Of a stretch of 64,000 nucleotides of DNA, positions 1-8,755 are shown piece by piece (the first letter of the stretch is position 1; the number at the start of each line of letters is the position of its first letter). Made by a program: the position numbers and the translations under genes. Origin of the DNA: Deltaproteobacteria bacterium HGW-Deltaproteobacteria-15 (GTDB lineage: Bacteria; Desulfobacterota; DSM-4660; Desulfatiglandales; HGW-15); contig PHBH01000055.1 in assembly GCA_002840535.1 (NCBI GenBank), forward strand, positions 1-64,000, given 5' to 3'. The notes under the pieces were generated by a model. It saw only the letters and a program-made list of their open reading frames with translations. It was not told the DNA's origin and searched no databases.

Positions 1-335
1 TACCGAATTTCAAAGAGCCTTATTTGCGGCATCGCTCAGCCGCAAATTCTTGCTTTACTTTTACCGGAACAACTACAGGTCAGGTTGACGACATGGATGC
101 AAGAAGACCTACAGTCCTTTCCCCCTGGCTGAATACGGTTCTTTCCCATCAGGGGAATACGGTCGCCGGCCCATTGTAACGGACTACTTTCTTTCGCAAG
201 ATCATACACAACGACATTTCCATTTCCTCACAAGAGGGCCGGGTTAGCTGGGTATCGTAAAGGGCGTTACGCAGATCATGTACCGGATCGCGGTTGCCGC
301 CGGAGTGCCGGTGGCTCCTTCTGAAGGAGAGATCG
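1..335. other. No recognised gene; hairpin near the left edge
   Basis: No convincing reading frame is visible here. A perfect 9-bp inverted repeat (ATTTGCGGC at 22-30, GCCGCAAAT at 39-47, 8-nt loop) could be the terminator stem of a gene to the left, but no clear T run follows it. The rest is unassigned. Confidence 0.5.
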
Positions 336-566
336 ATGATAAGAGCGTCCCTCGAGCACCGCTTGAACGGCCTTCACGTCTACTGCCGCCTCCGAGATCT
401 CATGATCCCCCCGAGACAGGCTAGAACAATGGCAAAGGCATACGAGGCCGTCGCTCACAAACTCCTCTATCGCACAAACGCGGAAATCGACAAGCCGTGG
501 GAAAGCATTGCAAAGCCGGAAGTCAGAGATCAGAGGTCAGAAGTCAGCACAAAGACCGTGTGTTAA
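336..566 (+). CDS. Small conserved-looking hypothetical protein, 76 aa
   Basis: Function unknown. The ATG at 336 has a good ribosome site (AAGGAG at 324-329). The first 55 residues are basic and helical with aromatic residues (H-V-Y-C-R-L-R at about 13-19) and look like a genuine small protein. From about residue 60 the frame runs into a dispersed AGAGGTCAG-type repeat (about 523-548). The present C-terminus is therefore repeat-derived, and the ancestral stop may have been lost. No signal peptide, membrane segment or known motif was seen. It stands alone, about 190 bases upstream of the START-like gene. Confidence 0.4.
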   Translation: MIRASLEHRLNGLHVYCRLRDLMIPPRQARTMAKAYEAVAHKLLYRTNAEIDKPWESIAKPEVRDQRSEVSTKTVC

Positions 567-758
567 GACCTGGTGCCTTGCTTGAAAGAGAGCTGCAAAA
601 GGATTTCCTCCCTGCGTTGACAAACTGCATTGGCGCCCTAAATGTCTATAAGGAAGCCACCGGCTGGAAGATAGATCAGAATGAGGGGCAGGAAGTGTAA
701 GTGGAGCCTCAATGAGAAGGAAGGCTGAAAAACTTGAGCGGCCCACGGGGACCGCTGC

Positions 759-1436
759 ATGATCTTGCTGCTGCCGGCCATCCTTTGGGCGTTGGCCTGC
801 TCCGCGTGGGCCTCTGACCCCCCAGGGCAGAACCTTTTGAACTTCAGTCCAGCCCAGACGGATCGCCTCAAGCTGGGGCAAGTCGTTGTCCGGGAAGAAA
901 CCGATGGCCATGGGTTGAAACGGGTTGCGGCCGCCGTCCTGATCCAGGCGCCGCCGGAACAGATATGGAATGTCATGGTGGACTGTGACCGCGCCCTTGA
1001 GTTTGCTCCCGGCCTGAAGGGATGCAAGGTGCTGGAGCGTCATGAGGACTCGGATATCATCGAACACCGCGTCAAGTTTTCCTGGCTTATTCCGGAGGTG
1101 CGCTATGTCTTTCTCGCGAGGTATGATCGGTTCAAGCGTATCGATTTCCACCGGGTCAGCGGGGATTTGCGCGCCCTTGCAGGGGCATGGGTCCTTGAGC
1201 CGTTGAATTCGCACCGCACGCTCGTGCTCTACTCTGTCTATATCGATCCCGGGTTTTTTGTTCCCCAGTGGATAGTGCGTCTTGTCTTGAAGCGGGATCT
1301 CCCCGAGTTGCTGCTCGCCTTGAGAAGGCGGGCGGGCCATATGCCGAGGGGCGGAGCCGAAGGGCGCCCGATGAATGGGTTTTTGGCGCAGGTGGAGGGT
1401 TCGCATGATCTCCGTCATTATACCCACTTTGAATGA
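759..1436 (+). CDS. SRPBCC/START-like lipid-binding protein, exported
   Basis: A 225-residue protein with a hydrophobic N-terminal signal (cleavage plausible after A-W-A-S, about residue 19). A START/polyketide-cyclase fold follows: the I-Q-A-P-P-E-Q-I-W strand-helix start lies near residues 67-75, and the D-C-D-R-A-L-E-F-A-P segment typical of the COQ10/cyclase group follows it. These folds bind hydrophobic ligands; the ligand here is unknown. The last 32 bases overlap the glycosyltransferase start, which suggests translational coupling. The final 20 residues read through the next gene's ribosome site and look non-conserved. Envelope location is inferred from the signal peptide. Confidence 0.7.
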   Translation: MILLLPAILWALACSAWASDPPGQNLLNFSPAQTDRLKLGQVVVREETDGHGLKRVAAAVLIQAPPEQIWNVMVDCDRALEFAPGLKGCKVLERHEDSDIIEHRVKFSWLIPEVRYVFLARYDRFKRIDFHRVSGDLRALAGAWVLEPLNSHRTLVLYSVYIDPGFFVPQWIVRLVLKRDLPELLLALRRRAGHMPRGGAEGRPMNGFLAQVEGSHDLRHYTHFE

Positions 1437-2070
1437 GGAACGGGTGATCGGGAGTTCGTTGAGGTCGCTTCTGTCCTGTGATGGAGAGTTCGAGATCATC
1501 GTTGCCGACGGGGGGAGCACGGACAAGACCCTCGATGTGACCGGCGGCTGCCCGGGTGTCAGGCATGTGGTTTCCGAAAAGGGGAGGGGCGCTCAGATGA
1601 ATGCCGGCGCGAGCGCGGCGCGTGGGGATATCCTCCTGTTCCTCCACGCCGACACGCTCCTGCCGAGGTGCGCTTTTCAAAGGATCACCGCAGCCATGGC
1701 GGATCGCTCCGTGGTGGGAGGCTGCTTTCGGTTGAGCTTTGATCTTCAAAGTTTTTTGCTGAAGGGTTTTTCTCTTGTTGCCGGGATAAATCATATCCTG
1801 TTCACCTATGGCGATCAGGGGTTGTTCATGGCCGCCCGGACATTCAACGCCATAGGAGGCTATAAGAGTATTCCGATCATGGAGGATGTTGAAATCCAGA
1901 GAAGGCTGCGGCCCAGGGGCAGGTTCGTGAAGCTCGATGTTCCGGTCGTGACCTCGGCGAGAAGATTCATCCGCCGCGGGATCATCCGCCAGCAGGCGCT
2001 CAACACTACGCTGGTCAGTCTTTACTACGTCGGGGTTTCACCGTCCCTTTTGAAGCGCTTTTACCGATGA
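1405..2070 (+). CDS. Family 2 glycosyltransferase (TIGR04283-like)
   Basis: A 221-residue GT-A glycosyltransferase. It begins with the classic I-S-V-I-I-P-T-L-N-E-E nucleotide-sugar motif, then has E-I-I-V-A-D-G-G-S-T-D-K-T and, near residue 100, F-L-H-A-D-T as the DXD-like metal site. The E-D-V-E-I-Q-R-R acceptor/catalytic region comes later, and the length fits the short family. The ATG at 1405 is preferred over the upstream ATG at 1375 because GGTGGAGG lies 6 bases before it and homology starts exactly there. It overlaps the START-like gene by 32 bases, so the pair is probably one transcript. Substrate is unknown; membrane-associated sugar transfer is inferred. Confidence 0.85.
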   Translation: MISVIIPTLNEERVIGSSLRSLLSCDGEFEIIVADGGSTDKTLDVTGGCPGVRHVVSEKGRGAQMNAGASAARGDILLFLHADTLLPRCAFQRITAAMADRSVVGGCFRLSFDLQSFLLKGFSLVAGINHILFTYGDQGLFMAARTFNAIGGYKSIPIMEDVEIQRRLRPRGRFVKLDVPVVTSARRFIRRGIIRQQALNTTLVSLYYVGVSPSLLKRFYR

Positions 2071-2163
2071 AGGGGGATGCAGGAGGTCCCCTGCGCTGCA
2101 TTTGCGGGCGCGCGTCGGGAAAACGCTGATTGCCCTTTTGTCACGGCTGCATTTCAACGATAG

Positions 2164-2292
2164 TGGCACTGTTTGCTCGGCAATGTCTATGTGTGGAGAA
2201 AACAGCACGACAAGGCTGTCGAACTTTATGAGAGAGCCCTCACTCTCAACCCCAATTACGCCAGAGAAAAAAAAGGTCTGCAGTGCGGGTGA
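2164..2292 (+). pseudogene. Remnant of a TPR-repeat gene
   Basis: Between in-frame stops at 2161 and 2290 the frame encodes L-G-N-V-Y-V-W-R-K followed by K-A-V-E-L-Y-E-R-A-L-T-L-N-P-N-Y-A. That is one good tetratricopeptide repeat (W/L/G/Y at helix A, A/A/P at helix B) with no start codon, no ribosome site and no partner repeats. The nearby frames hold nothing similar. It is read as the decayed leftover of a TPR-domain gene. Confidence 0.6.
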
Positions 2293-2302
2293 GGGTTCAA
2301 AC

Positions 2303-2755
2303 CTATGCAGATGCTCTGCCTCCAAGCAAGTCCTTCCCCGGGTATGTAGTCCTGAGAACCCATTCAGGGTTGACTGGGATCTTGACATAGGCACATGGGA
2401 TGTCCGGCAAGGCTCGGATGGTCTCCGGATCGGAGAAGAAGGTTTGATCAAAGGGTAATTTTTTGCCTGCTTGCATCGTGAATGCAGCCCATCGGATCTC
2501 AGGTGCGGGCACGGACAATATCCATGCCACCATATTATCGACAAAGGACACATCGAAGTGTCCGCTTGTGAAATCCTCCAGGTCCATGAACCCTACCAGG
2601 GATAGATCCCAATCAAGGACTTTCTTCTGTTCGAGCGCCTTTCTTTCCAAATCCGGATTGGTCAGTAAAAGGGCTTTCGCTTCCTCTTTGGTGATGTCTA
2701 TATTCAAGTCGAAGAAGGTGTAAAGAATCACCTTTTCTTCCGGTCTTTCCTCCAT
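2303..2755 (-). CDS. Hypothetical protein, 150 aa
   Basis: Not recognised. A soluble, acidic, alpha/beta-looking protein with many aromatic residues (for example V-I-L-Y-T-F-F-D-L, and W-A-A-F-T-M near residue 90). There is no signal peptide or Cys motif. The ATG at 2755 has AGGAG 9 bases upstream; the in-frame TTG at 2761 is too close to that site. Codon use is normal for the window. It sits opposite and just after the TPR remnant, with no operon partner. Confidence 0.5.
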   Translation of the reverse strand: MEERPEEKVILYTFFDLNIDITKEEAKALLLTNPDLERKALEQKKVLDWDLSLVGFMDLEDFTSGHFDVSFVDNMVAWILSVPAPEIRWAAFTMQAGKKLPFDQTFFSDPETIRALPDIPCAYVKIPVNPEWVLRTTYPGKDLLGGRASA

Positions 2756-3198
2756 GTTCAAGCTCTCCTACTCGATCCGGGTAAGATACACCAGCGAAAG
2801 TGGGCAGCGACTTCAGCCCGTCAGTGTCTGCTCTAGCTTACCATCTTGTGAAGCAGACTTCCCCAGAATGTTGGAGGTTGGTTTTCTGGATGGTTGAAGG
2901 GGATTCTTTGAAATTGAAGGCCTGTGCCAGAGATCCCGCGGGAGATATCAGAGAGCCGAAGAGGCCCTCAGAGATCTTGAGCCGATGGATCAAAAGGTGC
3001 TTGGTGTTCCAAGAGATAAAGACTCTCAAGGCCTGCAACAAACAACTCACCTTCCAATCCGTTATCCCTCTGACAGGCAACCCCGGATCAACTTTTTGAT
3101 CGAGGAGTTTTGCAGCAGGGCCGAAGCCCTCGGTGCCGAGCCGAGAGTGGAGGAATCTTAAAAAAGCAGGCCCGAAATTCGGATCTAACGGAGCCTCA
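2756..3198. other. Gene-poor stretch with a possible fragment
   Basis: No complete gene. On the plus strand one frame is open from 2898 to the TAA near 3160 and reads protein-like toward its end (R-I-N-F-L-I-E-E-F-C-S-R-A-E-A-L). It lacks a plausible start and a recognisable family. It may be the tail of a broken gene, or chance. Confidence 0.35.
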
Positions 3199-3771
3199 TC
3201 ACTGGCGCAGTTCAGCGCCGGGCAAAGGTCTGCAGTCGATGTAATCAATTTCCTCGTCAAGCGAGGGAGCAGTGGTACACGGAGAGGGCAAATGCTCGCG
3301 CAGCATGCCGTCAATGATGCTGATCCACTCCTTGAAAGTTGCAGGTTTTGCCGCATATGTGCACTTCCTGAACCGGTTGCATGCTTTAATGTCCTCTTCG
3401 CGTGTAGAGGTGGTCAGGACGGCAACAGGGATGTGACAAAAAGACGTGTCCCCCTTGATCTCCTGAAGAGCCGAACGCCCGTCTTTTTTAGGCATGTTCA
3501 TATCGAGTACGATCAGATCCGGATCCGGCGCACATTTGTATTTCCCGCGATGGTGGAGATAATCCATCAACTCGACTCCATTGCTTACGCTCTGAAGCAT
3601 ACCGCTGAAACCGACCTCTGACAGAGCGCACTTCAGGATCAAGTGATAGTCCAGATCATCATCTGCCATGAGGATAACTCTGTCTCGACTGTTTGGGTTC
3701 ACTTTAAAGGGTCCCCCTCTATTGTGGGGGATTTCATCTCTTGGACGGCGCATCGCGACAGTCGTTTTCAT
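3199..3771 (-). CDS. Single-domain response regulator (Rcp1-like)
   Basis: A receiver domain occupies about residues 30-155 of 190. The acidic pocket is D37-D38-D39, the phosphoacceptor D90 lies in L-I-V-L-D-M-N-M-P, the switch threonines are T120/T121 and the conserved lysine is K142 (A-K-P). There is no output domain, only a short C-terminal tail. Such Rcp-type regulators usually shuttle phosphate or act through protein contact. The start at 3771 is chosen because AAAGGAG precedes it at ideal spacing; the frame is open further upstream without support. No histidine kinase is adjacent, so it is an orphan. The partner is unknown. Confidence 0.85.
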   Translation of the reverse strand: MKTTVAMRRPRDEIPHNRGGPFKVNPNSRDRVILMADDDLDYHLILKCALSEVGFSGMLQSVSNGVELMDYLHHRGKYKCAPDPDLIVLDMNMPKKDGRSALQEIKGDTSFCHIPVAVLTTSTREEDIKACNRFRKCTYAAKPATFKEWISIIDGMLREHLPSPCTTAPSLDEEIDYIDCRPLPGAELRQ

Positions 3772-4056
3772 TTCATCTCCTTTGCGCTGCAATCGCATGT
3801 TCAGTTGCTCACTTGATGCTCGCGTCTGCCGGGCATGAAAGGAATAACAACACGTATTCATTAAGAGCAAAGGGTGTGCCACTGCTCTATGTCGAATAAG
3901 TCCTGTAAAACTCTAATCTATTCGCATACGCGACAGGGAGGAAGGAGGGAGCATGAAGGGTTTCTCATACAGGAGGGTCGGTCTAGAAATGCGGGCTTTT
4001 CCTATAAGTGCATAAGATTACACGTTTATCGTGGTGTATGTTTTTCCCTGCACACT

Positions 4057-4500
4057 TTATTCGTACCGGCGCAGTTCGACCTGCTTTACTAACGGAAGTC
4101 TCTCGGCTTGCCATCGGACGATATCCCCTTCGAACTGCAGGAGGTGCTTGAAGCCAAGATCACGCATGATTCGCACCGCCTCCCCGCTCCGCCTCCCTGT
4201 CCGGCAATAGACAAGATACGTCTTTTCCCGGTCGAGTCTCCCGATTTCCTCCTTAAAGGCGCTGCCATTGAAGTTGACGTTGATCGCTCCCTCGAGGTGG
4301 CCGTTCTTGAACTCTTCCGGGGTGCGTACGTCCAGGACGACAAATTGAGGGTTACCCTTGTTCTTCTGGATCAGGGCAAAGGCTTCGGCTGGTTTCATCA
4401 AGAGGTTCTTCGAGGCTTCTCGAGGAATGTCCACCGCCGCAAACCAAATGATCGCGACGACCGCCAGCCCCAACATGTAGCAGGCCCGATTCTTCTTCAT
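4057..4500 (-). CDS. Membrane-anchored rhodanese-like protein
   Basis: A 147-residue protein with an N-terminal membrane anchor (about residues 8-23) followed by one rhodanese domain. The V-L-D-V-R-T-P-E-E-F substrate-fold motif is at 55-64 and the active-site loop C99-R-T-G-R-R-S has the catalytic Cys. The six-residue loop fits sulfurtransferases rather than Cdc25-type phosphatases. The anchor would place the domain in the periplasm, where such proteins carry persulfide sulfur; the donor and acceptor are unknown. It stands alone between the response regulator and HrpB. Confidence 0.85.
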   Translation of the reverse strand: MKKNRACYMLGLAVVAIIWFAAVDIPREASKNLLMKPAEAFALIQKNKGNPQFVVLDVRTPEEFKNGHLEGAINVNFNGSAFKEEIGRLDREKTYLVYCRTGRRSGEAVRIMRDLGFKHLLQFEGDIVRWQAERLPLVKQVELRRYE

Positions 4501-4704
4501 AATTGCTCTCCGGATTTCATGTCATTCCTAACATAAGAAGCCATTCCACGAAGCGCAAGACGGCGGCAAGAAGTGACAAAGACGTGATGCGCCATGGCGC
4601 CACTCGGCGCGTTGCAGCGCTGGGTCGGGTCCGACACAAGGAAGCGGGCGGCTTTTTAGAACCGGAGGGCGTGAGATGTGCTAGTGTACTGTCTCACCGA
4701 AAAC

Positions 4705-4778
4705 TTGTCATCCCGACCGAAGGGAGAGATCTTTGATTCATGCAAGAAACAAGATTCTCCCTCTGTTCAAAATGACAA
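4705..4778. repeat. Dispersed inverted-repeat element (TTGTCAT...ATGACAA)
   Basis: Outer arms TTGTCAT (4705) and ATGACAA (ends 4778) flank a second imperfect inverted pair (GGGAGAGATCTT and AAGATTCTCCC). A related element lies at 33448-33514. It supplies spurious upstream starts to the helicase frame: TTG at 4733 and ATG at 4772. Confidence 0.7.
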
Positions 4779-4822
4779 CCTTGTCAGCTATTCTTTATAC
4801 ATTACAATGGCATACAGGCGCC

Positions 4823-7372
4823 ATGCAGAACAATGGATTTGAAGACATCATCGGCCGCCTTCCGGTAGCCCCTGTGCTGGAAGAGCTTATAGCGGCGTTG
4901 GACCGGGGACGGAATGCCGTAATGGTGGCGCCGCCGGGGGCGGGCAAGACCACTGCTGTACCCCTGGCTCTGCTGCGGGCCCCCTGGCTGAGCGGGAAGC
5001 GTATGCTGCTTTTGGCGCCGCGCCGTTTGGCAGCCCGCGCCGCGGCCTATCGCATGGCCGCCCTGCTGGACGAACCGGTAGGGGAGACCGTCGGCTATCG
5101 CATCCGCATGGAGAGCCGGGTGGGTCCCCGTACCCGCATCGAGGTCATCACTGAAGGGGTGCTGACCCGCATGCTTCAGTCCGACCCCGGTCTGACCGGC
5201 GTAGGGATCGTGATCTTCGATGAATTCCATGAGCGCAGCCTGGATGGAGACCTGGGACTGGCACTGTGCCGGGAGGTTCAGGGAGTTTTCAACGAGAGCT
5301 TGCGCCTTCTGGTGATGTCGGCCACCCTGGACCCCGCACCCGTTACATCCTTGCTGGAAAATGCGCCGCTGATTCACTGCGAAGGCCGCTCCTTTCCGGT
5401 GGAGACACGCTATGCGGACTTCCACCAGTCCAAACCCATGGAGCGCGCTTTAACCGATATCCTTTTACGATCCGCTGCCGCTGAAGAAGGCAATATCCTC
5501 GCATTTCTTCCCGGAGCCCCGGAGATTCGCCGGGTGGCCCGTTTTCTGGCGATGGCCGGGCTTGGCAACCGGTGGGACGTGGCGCCCCTTTACGGCAACC
5601 TGACCCGCGCCCAACAGGATGGAGCCATCGGACCGCCGCCGGTTGGCCGCTCTAAAATTGTGCTGGCCTCGGCTATTGCCGAAACCAGCCTGACTATCGA
5701 GCATATCCGGGTAGTGGTGGACAGCGGCCTTCAGCGGGCTCCGCGGTTTGATCCGCGTTCCGGCATGACCCGGCTGGTCACCCTGCCGGTGTCCCGAGCC
5801 TCTGCTGATCAGCGCAGGGGACGGGCCGGCCGCCTTGGCCCGGGGATCTGCTACCGTCTGTGGAGCGAAACCGCTCATGCCTCCTTGTCCGCTCAGAATC
5901 GACCGGAAATCCTGGATGCGGACCTGACCGGTCTGGCGCTGGAACTTGCCCTGTGGGGAGCCTCGTCCCCGGATGGTCTCGGCTGGCTGGACCCGCCGCC
6001 GAAAGCGGCCTTTGAACAGGCCAGAGGTCTGCTGACCGACCTGGGAGCGATAGATGACCGCGGGAAGATTACTGCTCACGGCCGCAGCATGGCTGAATTG
6101 CCCCTGCACCCCAGGCTGGCCCATATGGTACTGGCCGCCCAACAGGAGTCCATGGGGAATTCGGCATGCGATGTGGCGGCCATTTTGAGTGAACGCGATC
6201 CGCTTCATTTTACGGGTGGAATGCGGGATGCCGACCTGCGGTTGAGGTTGGATGTCCTGAACGGTTTCAAAACGCATACCCCCATCACCATACCGTCTTG
6301 CAGCGTGGACAACGTCGCGGTGCGACAGATCCTGAAAGTCGCGGCTCTGCTGCAGCAACGCATGGGTCTCAAAGGTCTTCAAAACTCCCCGCCCGATGTG
6401 GGCCGCCTGCTGGCCTGGGCCTATCCGGACCGCGTCGCATATCGGAGGCCCGAAAATGTGGGCCGCTATCTCATGACCAACGGCCGCACCGCTTTCTTCG
6501 ATCCGCCCGACCCCCTCTCCACTCACGATTTTCTGGTAATCCCGGAACTGGACGGCGAACGGTGGGATGCCCGCATCTTCATGGCAGCAGCCTATGATCG
6601 CGCCACCCTGATGGACCAGTTTCGCCGGCGGGTTAAATGGCAGGAAGAGGTGGCCTGGGACGATCAGCGCCAGGCTGTGGCTGCCGTTCGCCGCCTGACC
6701 CTGGGACCGCTGTGTCTGCGGAGCGAACCCCTGGCCGATCCCGATCCCCGGCGGTTGACCGCCGCCATGATCGCCGGCATAAGGGGCAAGGGCGCCGGTG
6801 TTTTGCCATGGACCCGGGCCTTGCGCACCTGGCAGGCCCGGGTGATGCTGCTCAGGAAGGTCGAGGCCGGGGGAGAGGATTGGCCGGATCTCTCCGATGC
6901 AGCTTTGATCGCCGATTTGGAAGGTTGGCTTGGGCCCTGGCTGGAGGGTATCACCAGCATCAAAGCGTTGGTGCGGCTCGACCTGCAGGCCGCACTGCGC
7001 GCTCGGCTTTCCTTCCGGCAGCAGCAACTCCTCGATAAACTGGCCCCCACCCATATTGTGGTTCCCAGCGGCTCCCGCCGGCCCATTGACTACAGCGGTG
7101 AGACGCCGGTCCTGGCAGTGCGGCTGCAGGAGATGTTCGGCGCCGTCGATACGCCCGCCATCGCCGACGGCCGGCTGCCGCTGCAGTTGCACCTGCTTTC
7201 GCCGGCCGGGCGGGCGGCCCAGATTACCCAGGATCTGGCCGGCTTCTGGAGCAACAGCTATCCGTCCGTCAAAAAAGAGCTCAAAGGTCGCTACCCAAAA
7301 CACCACTGGCCCGATGACCCCCTGAGCGCCCAGCCCACGAACAGGACCAAGCCGCGTCAGAGCAGAGTCTAA
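4823..7372 (+). CDS. hrpB: ATP-dependent helicase HrpB
   Basis: A DEAH-box superfamily 2 helicase of about 849 residues, matching the family's usual 800-850. Motifs in order: Walker A A-P-P-G-A-G-K-T-T (about residues 36-44), D-E-F-H-E-R in place of DEAH, S-A-T-L, the long helicase C domain with Q-R-R-G-R-A-G-R, then the winged-helix/ratchet region and the HrpB-specific C-terminal domain (L-L-S-P-A-G-R near the end). It is presumed to act in RNA processing; its cellular role is poorly defined in most bacteria. The ATG at 4823 is chosen because everything upstream in frame is the dispersed repeat at 4705-4778 and homology begins with the D-I-I-G-R-L-P-V segment. No strong ribosome site is visible. 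Confidence 0.93.
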   Translation: MQNNGFEDIIGRLPVAPVLEELIAALDRGRNAVMVAPPGAGKTTAVPLALLRAPWLSGKRMLLLAPRRLAARAAAYRMAALLDEPVGETVGYRIRMESRVGPRTRIEVITEGVLTRMLQSDPGLTGVGIVIFDEFHERSLDGDLGLALCREVQGVFNESLRLLVMSATLDPAPVTSLLENAPLIHCEGRSFPVETRYADFHQSKPMERALTDILLRSAAAEEGNILAFLPGAPEIRRVARFLAMAGLGNRWDVAPLYGNLTRAQQDGAIGPPPVGRSKIVLASAIAETSLTIEHIRVVVDSGLQRAPRFDPRSGMTRLVTLPVSRASADQRRGRAGRLGPGICYRLWSETAHASLSAQNRPEILDADLTGLALELALWGASSPDGLGWLDPPPKAAFEQARGLLTDLGAIDDRGKITAHGRSMAELPLHPRLAHMVLAAQQESMGNSACDVAAILSERDPLHFTGGMRDADLRLRLDVLNGFKTHTPITIPSCSVDNVAVRQILKVAALLQQRMGLKGLQNSPPDVGRLLAWAYPDRVAYRRPENVGRYLMTNGRTAFFDPPDPLSTHDFLVIPELDGERWDARIFMAAAYDRATLMDQFRRRVKWQEEVAWDDQRQAVAAVRRLTLGPLCLRSEPLADPDPRRLTAAMIAGIRGKGAGVLPWTRALRTWQARVMLLRKVEAGGEDWPDLSDAALIADLEGWLGPWLEGITSIKALVRLDLQAALRARLSFRQQQLLDKLAPTHIVVPSGSRRPIDYSGETPVLAVRLQEMFGAVDTPAIADGRLPLQLHLLSPAGRAAQITQDLAGFWSNSYPSVKKELKGRYPKHHWPDDPLSAQPTNRTKPRQSRV

Positions 7373-7520
7373 TATTTAGAAATAATGAGGTCTCTTCCCC
7401 CGTATTTAAGACCCGGTTCCAGGCAAATTAGGGTTTGAACCTTATTGAGAAGCAGTTCCGGCTTTTATTTACTGCTCAAGGAACTCGTTCTTTTTATACC
7501 CATAAAGGAGGGAAGCTCCC

Positions 7521-7700
7521 ATGTGTTACAACTGTGGATGCGGCATGCCAAACGACGATCATGGCAAGGGACATGCGGGCGTTGACCCGAATGGAAAAGC
7601 GATCACCGAAAAAACCTTCGAGGCAGCGGCCACGGCTTTCCAGCAGAGTAAAAAGGAATCGAAGGAAAATACCGAGAAACTGCTGAAGAAAGGGGTCTGA
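7521..7700 (+). CDS. Small Cys-rich protein (M-C-Y-N-C-G-C-G type), 59 aa
   Basis: A short gene easily missed because it is only 59 codons. The ATG at 7521 follows a strong ribosome site (AAAGGAGGG, 7504-7512). The protein opens M-C-Y-N-C-G-C-G-M-P, giving three closely spaced cysteines that could bind a metal or cluster. A Gly/His/Asp-rich linker and a charged amphipathic helix follow (T-E-K-T-F-E-A-A-A-T-A-F near 29-40, ending K-E-N-T-E-K-L-L-K-K). Similar small proteins occur in anaerobic bacteria and archaea; function is unknown to me. Longer overlapping frames here are shadows. Confidence 0.75.
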   Translation: MCYNCGCGMPNDDHGKGHAGVDPNGKAITEKTFEAAATAFQQSKKESKENTEKLLKKGV

Positions 7701-7743
7701 TCGCGGCGGAACCGGGTGGGGCAGACATAGAATTGCTTTTTCA

Positions 7744-7793
7744 TTCGACGTTGGACGTTCGATGTTCGATGTTCGATGTTGGACGTTCGTCTT
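7744..7793. repeat. Dispersed repeat, ATCGAACATCGAAC family (reverse orientation)
   Basis: Runs of TTCGATGTTCGATGTTGGACG. The same family lies at 20233-20420 and forms the 92-bp array at 30861-31182. It sits just past the 3' end of atpG. Confidence 0.8.
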
Positions 7794-7876
7794 CTCTTCA
7801 GATCTTGACATAACCGGGCGACAGGAGGTATTGCCGTTTTGACCGTCCCTGTGAGTTCTGCGAGAGGAAAAATGAC

Positions 7877-8755
7877 TCACGAAAGGGCTTCGAATCCTGC
7901 GACGATGTCGAGAAGCTCTTCAGTGATCGCAGCCTGTCTCTCCTGGTGGAAACGCATCTGCAGTTCTGCGAGTTGTTCCTTGATGTTTTTCTCCGCACCC
8001 TGCATGGATGCAAGCCGCGCCGCATTTTCACTCGCCAGGGATTCTGCAAGGGCGCGAAAGAGGGAGATGAAGATGTACTGCCGGATCAAGGCTGAAAAGA
8101 GCGCATCCCAATTCATCGTGAAAAAGGGAAGGGCATGGGCAGGCCATTCTAGCCCGGCAAGCCCGTCGAGCCACGCTTCATCGACCGGAAGAAGATGGAT
8201 CTCTTCGGGCCGGTAGGAACCGCCCGACAGGTGTTTCGAATAATAGAGGTACACGTTTTCGATGGCGTGCTCGTGGTGCCATGCTTCGATGGCAGAGAGC
8301 ATCCCTGTCACCTTTTCCGCAATCCCGCCTTCGGAAGCCGGAACGGAAAGCCATGGCTCAATCTTCTGTCCCCGGTCTTTCAGCCTCCCGGCGCCCCTTT
8401 CCCCCACAGGCAGAACCAAACGTTCTTCCACGGGAGCGCCTGCTTTATCCATTCTTTCCATAGCGAATGCGACCACCTGGTCGTTGAGCTGGCCGCACAT
8501 GCCTTGGTCTGAACCGAAGACGATAGCGCCGAGACCATTGTTCCGCGATCTCCCTCTTCGGACAATCATCTCGGGTCTCCGGCGCAAAACGGCCCGAAGC
8601 CCCAACTCCACGGTGCGGCTGTATTCCCCCAGGGACTCGACGGCCAATTCAAATTGCCGGATCTTCACCGCGGCCAGGCTCTTCATGGTCTTGACCACTG
8701 ATTGGAGACCTTCGGTGCTTTCGATCCTGCCCTTGAGCCCCTCAAGGGTTTCCAT
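7877..8755 (-). CDS. atpG: N-ATPase F1 subunit gamma
   Basis: The central-stalk rotor subunit, 292 residues. The conserved N-terminal coiled-coil helix starts M-E-T-L-E-G-L-K-G-R-I-E-S-T-E and the C-terminal helix contains M-R-F-H-Q-E-R-Q-A-A-I-T-E-E-L-L-D-I-V-A-G, the paired helices that turn inside the alpha3-beta3 head. The middle Rossmann-like part is divergent, as in the alternate (N-type) ATPase gamma family. It is last in the operon and overlaps atpA by 14 bases, so coupled translation is expected. Confidence 0.92.
   Translation of the reverse strand: METLEGLKGRIESTEGLQSVVKTMKSLAAVKIRQFELAVESLGEYSRTVELGLRAVLRRRPEMIVRRGRSRNNGLGAIVFGSDQGMCGQLNDQVVAFAMERMDKAGAPVEERLVLPVGERGAGRLKDRGQKIEPWLSVPASEGGIAEKVTGMLSAIEAWHHEHAIENVYLYYSKHLSGGSYRPEEIHLLPVDEAWLDGLAGLEWPAHALPFFTMNWDALFSALIRQYIFISLFRALAESLASENAARLASMQGAEKNIKEQLAELQMRFHQERQAAITEELLDIVAGFEALS

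Noticed and set aside
22..47. Rho-independent terminator at the left edge
   Set aside because: A good stem but no T run; kept only as a hairpin note.
2838..3356. 172-codon minus-strand frame
   Set aside because: No ribosome site, no family likeness, and it overlaps the response-regulator gene end on the same strand in another frame.
4733..4822. Upstream starts for HrpB (TTG 4733, ATG 4772)
   Set aside because: They fall in or at the edge of a dispersed inverted repeat and the translated part is not like HrpB.
5465..7306. 613-codon open frame on the minus strand
   Set aside because: Antisense to hrpB, low-complexity Gly/Pro/Gln/His composition, no start signal.
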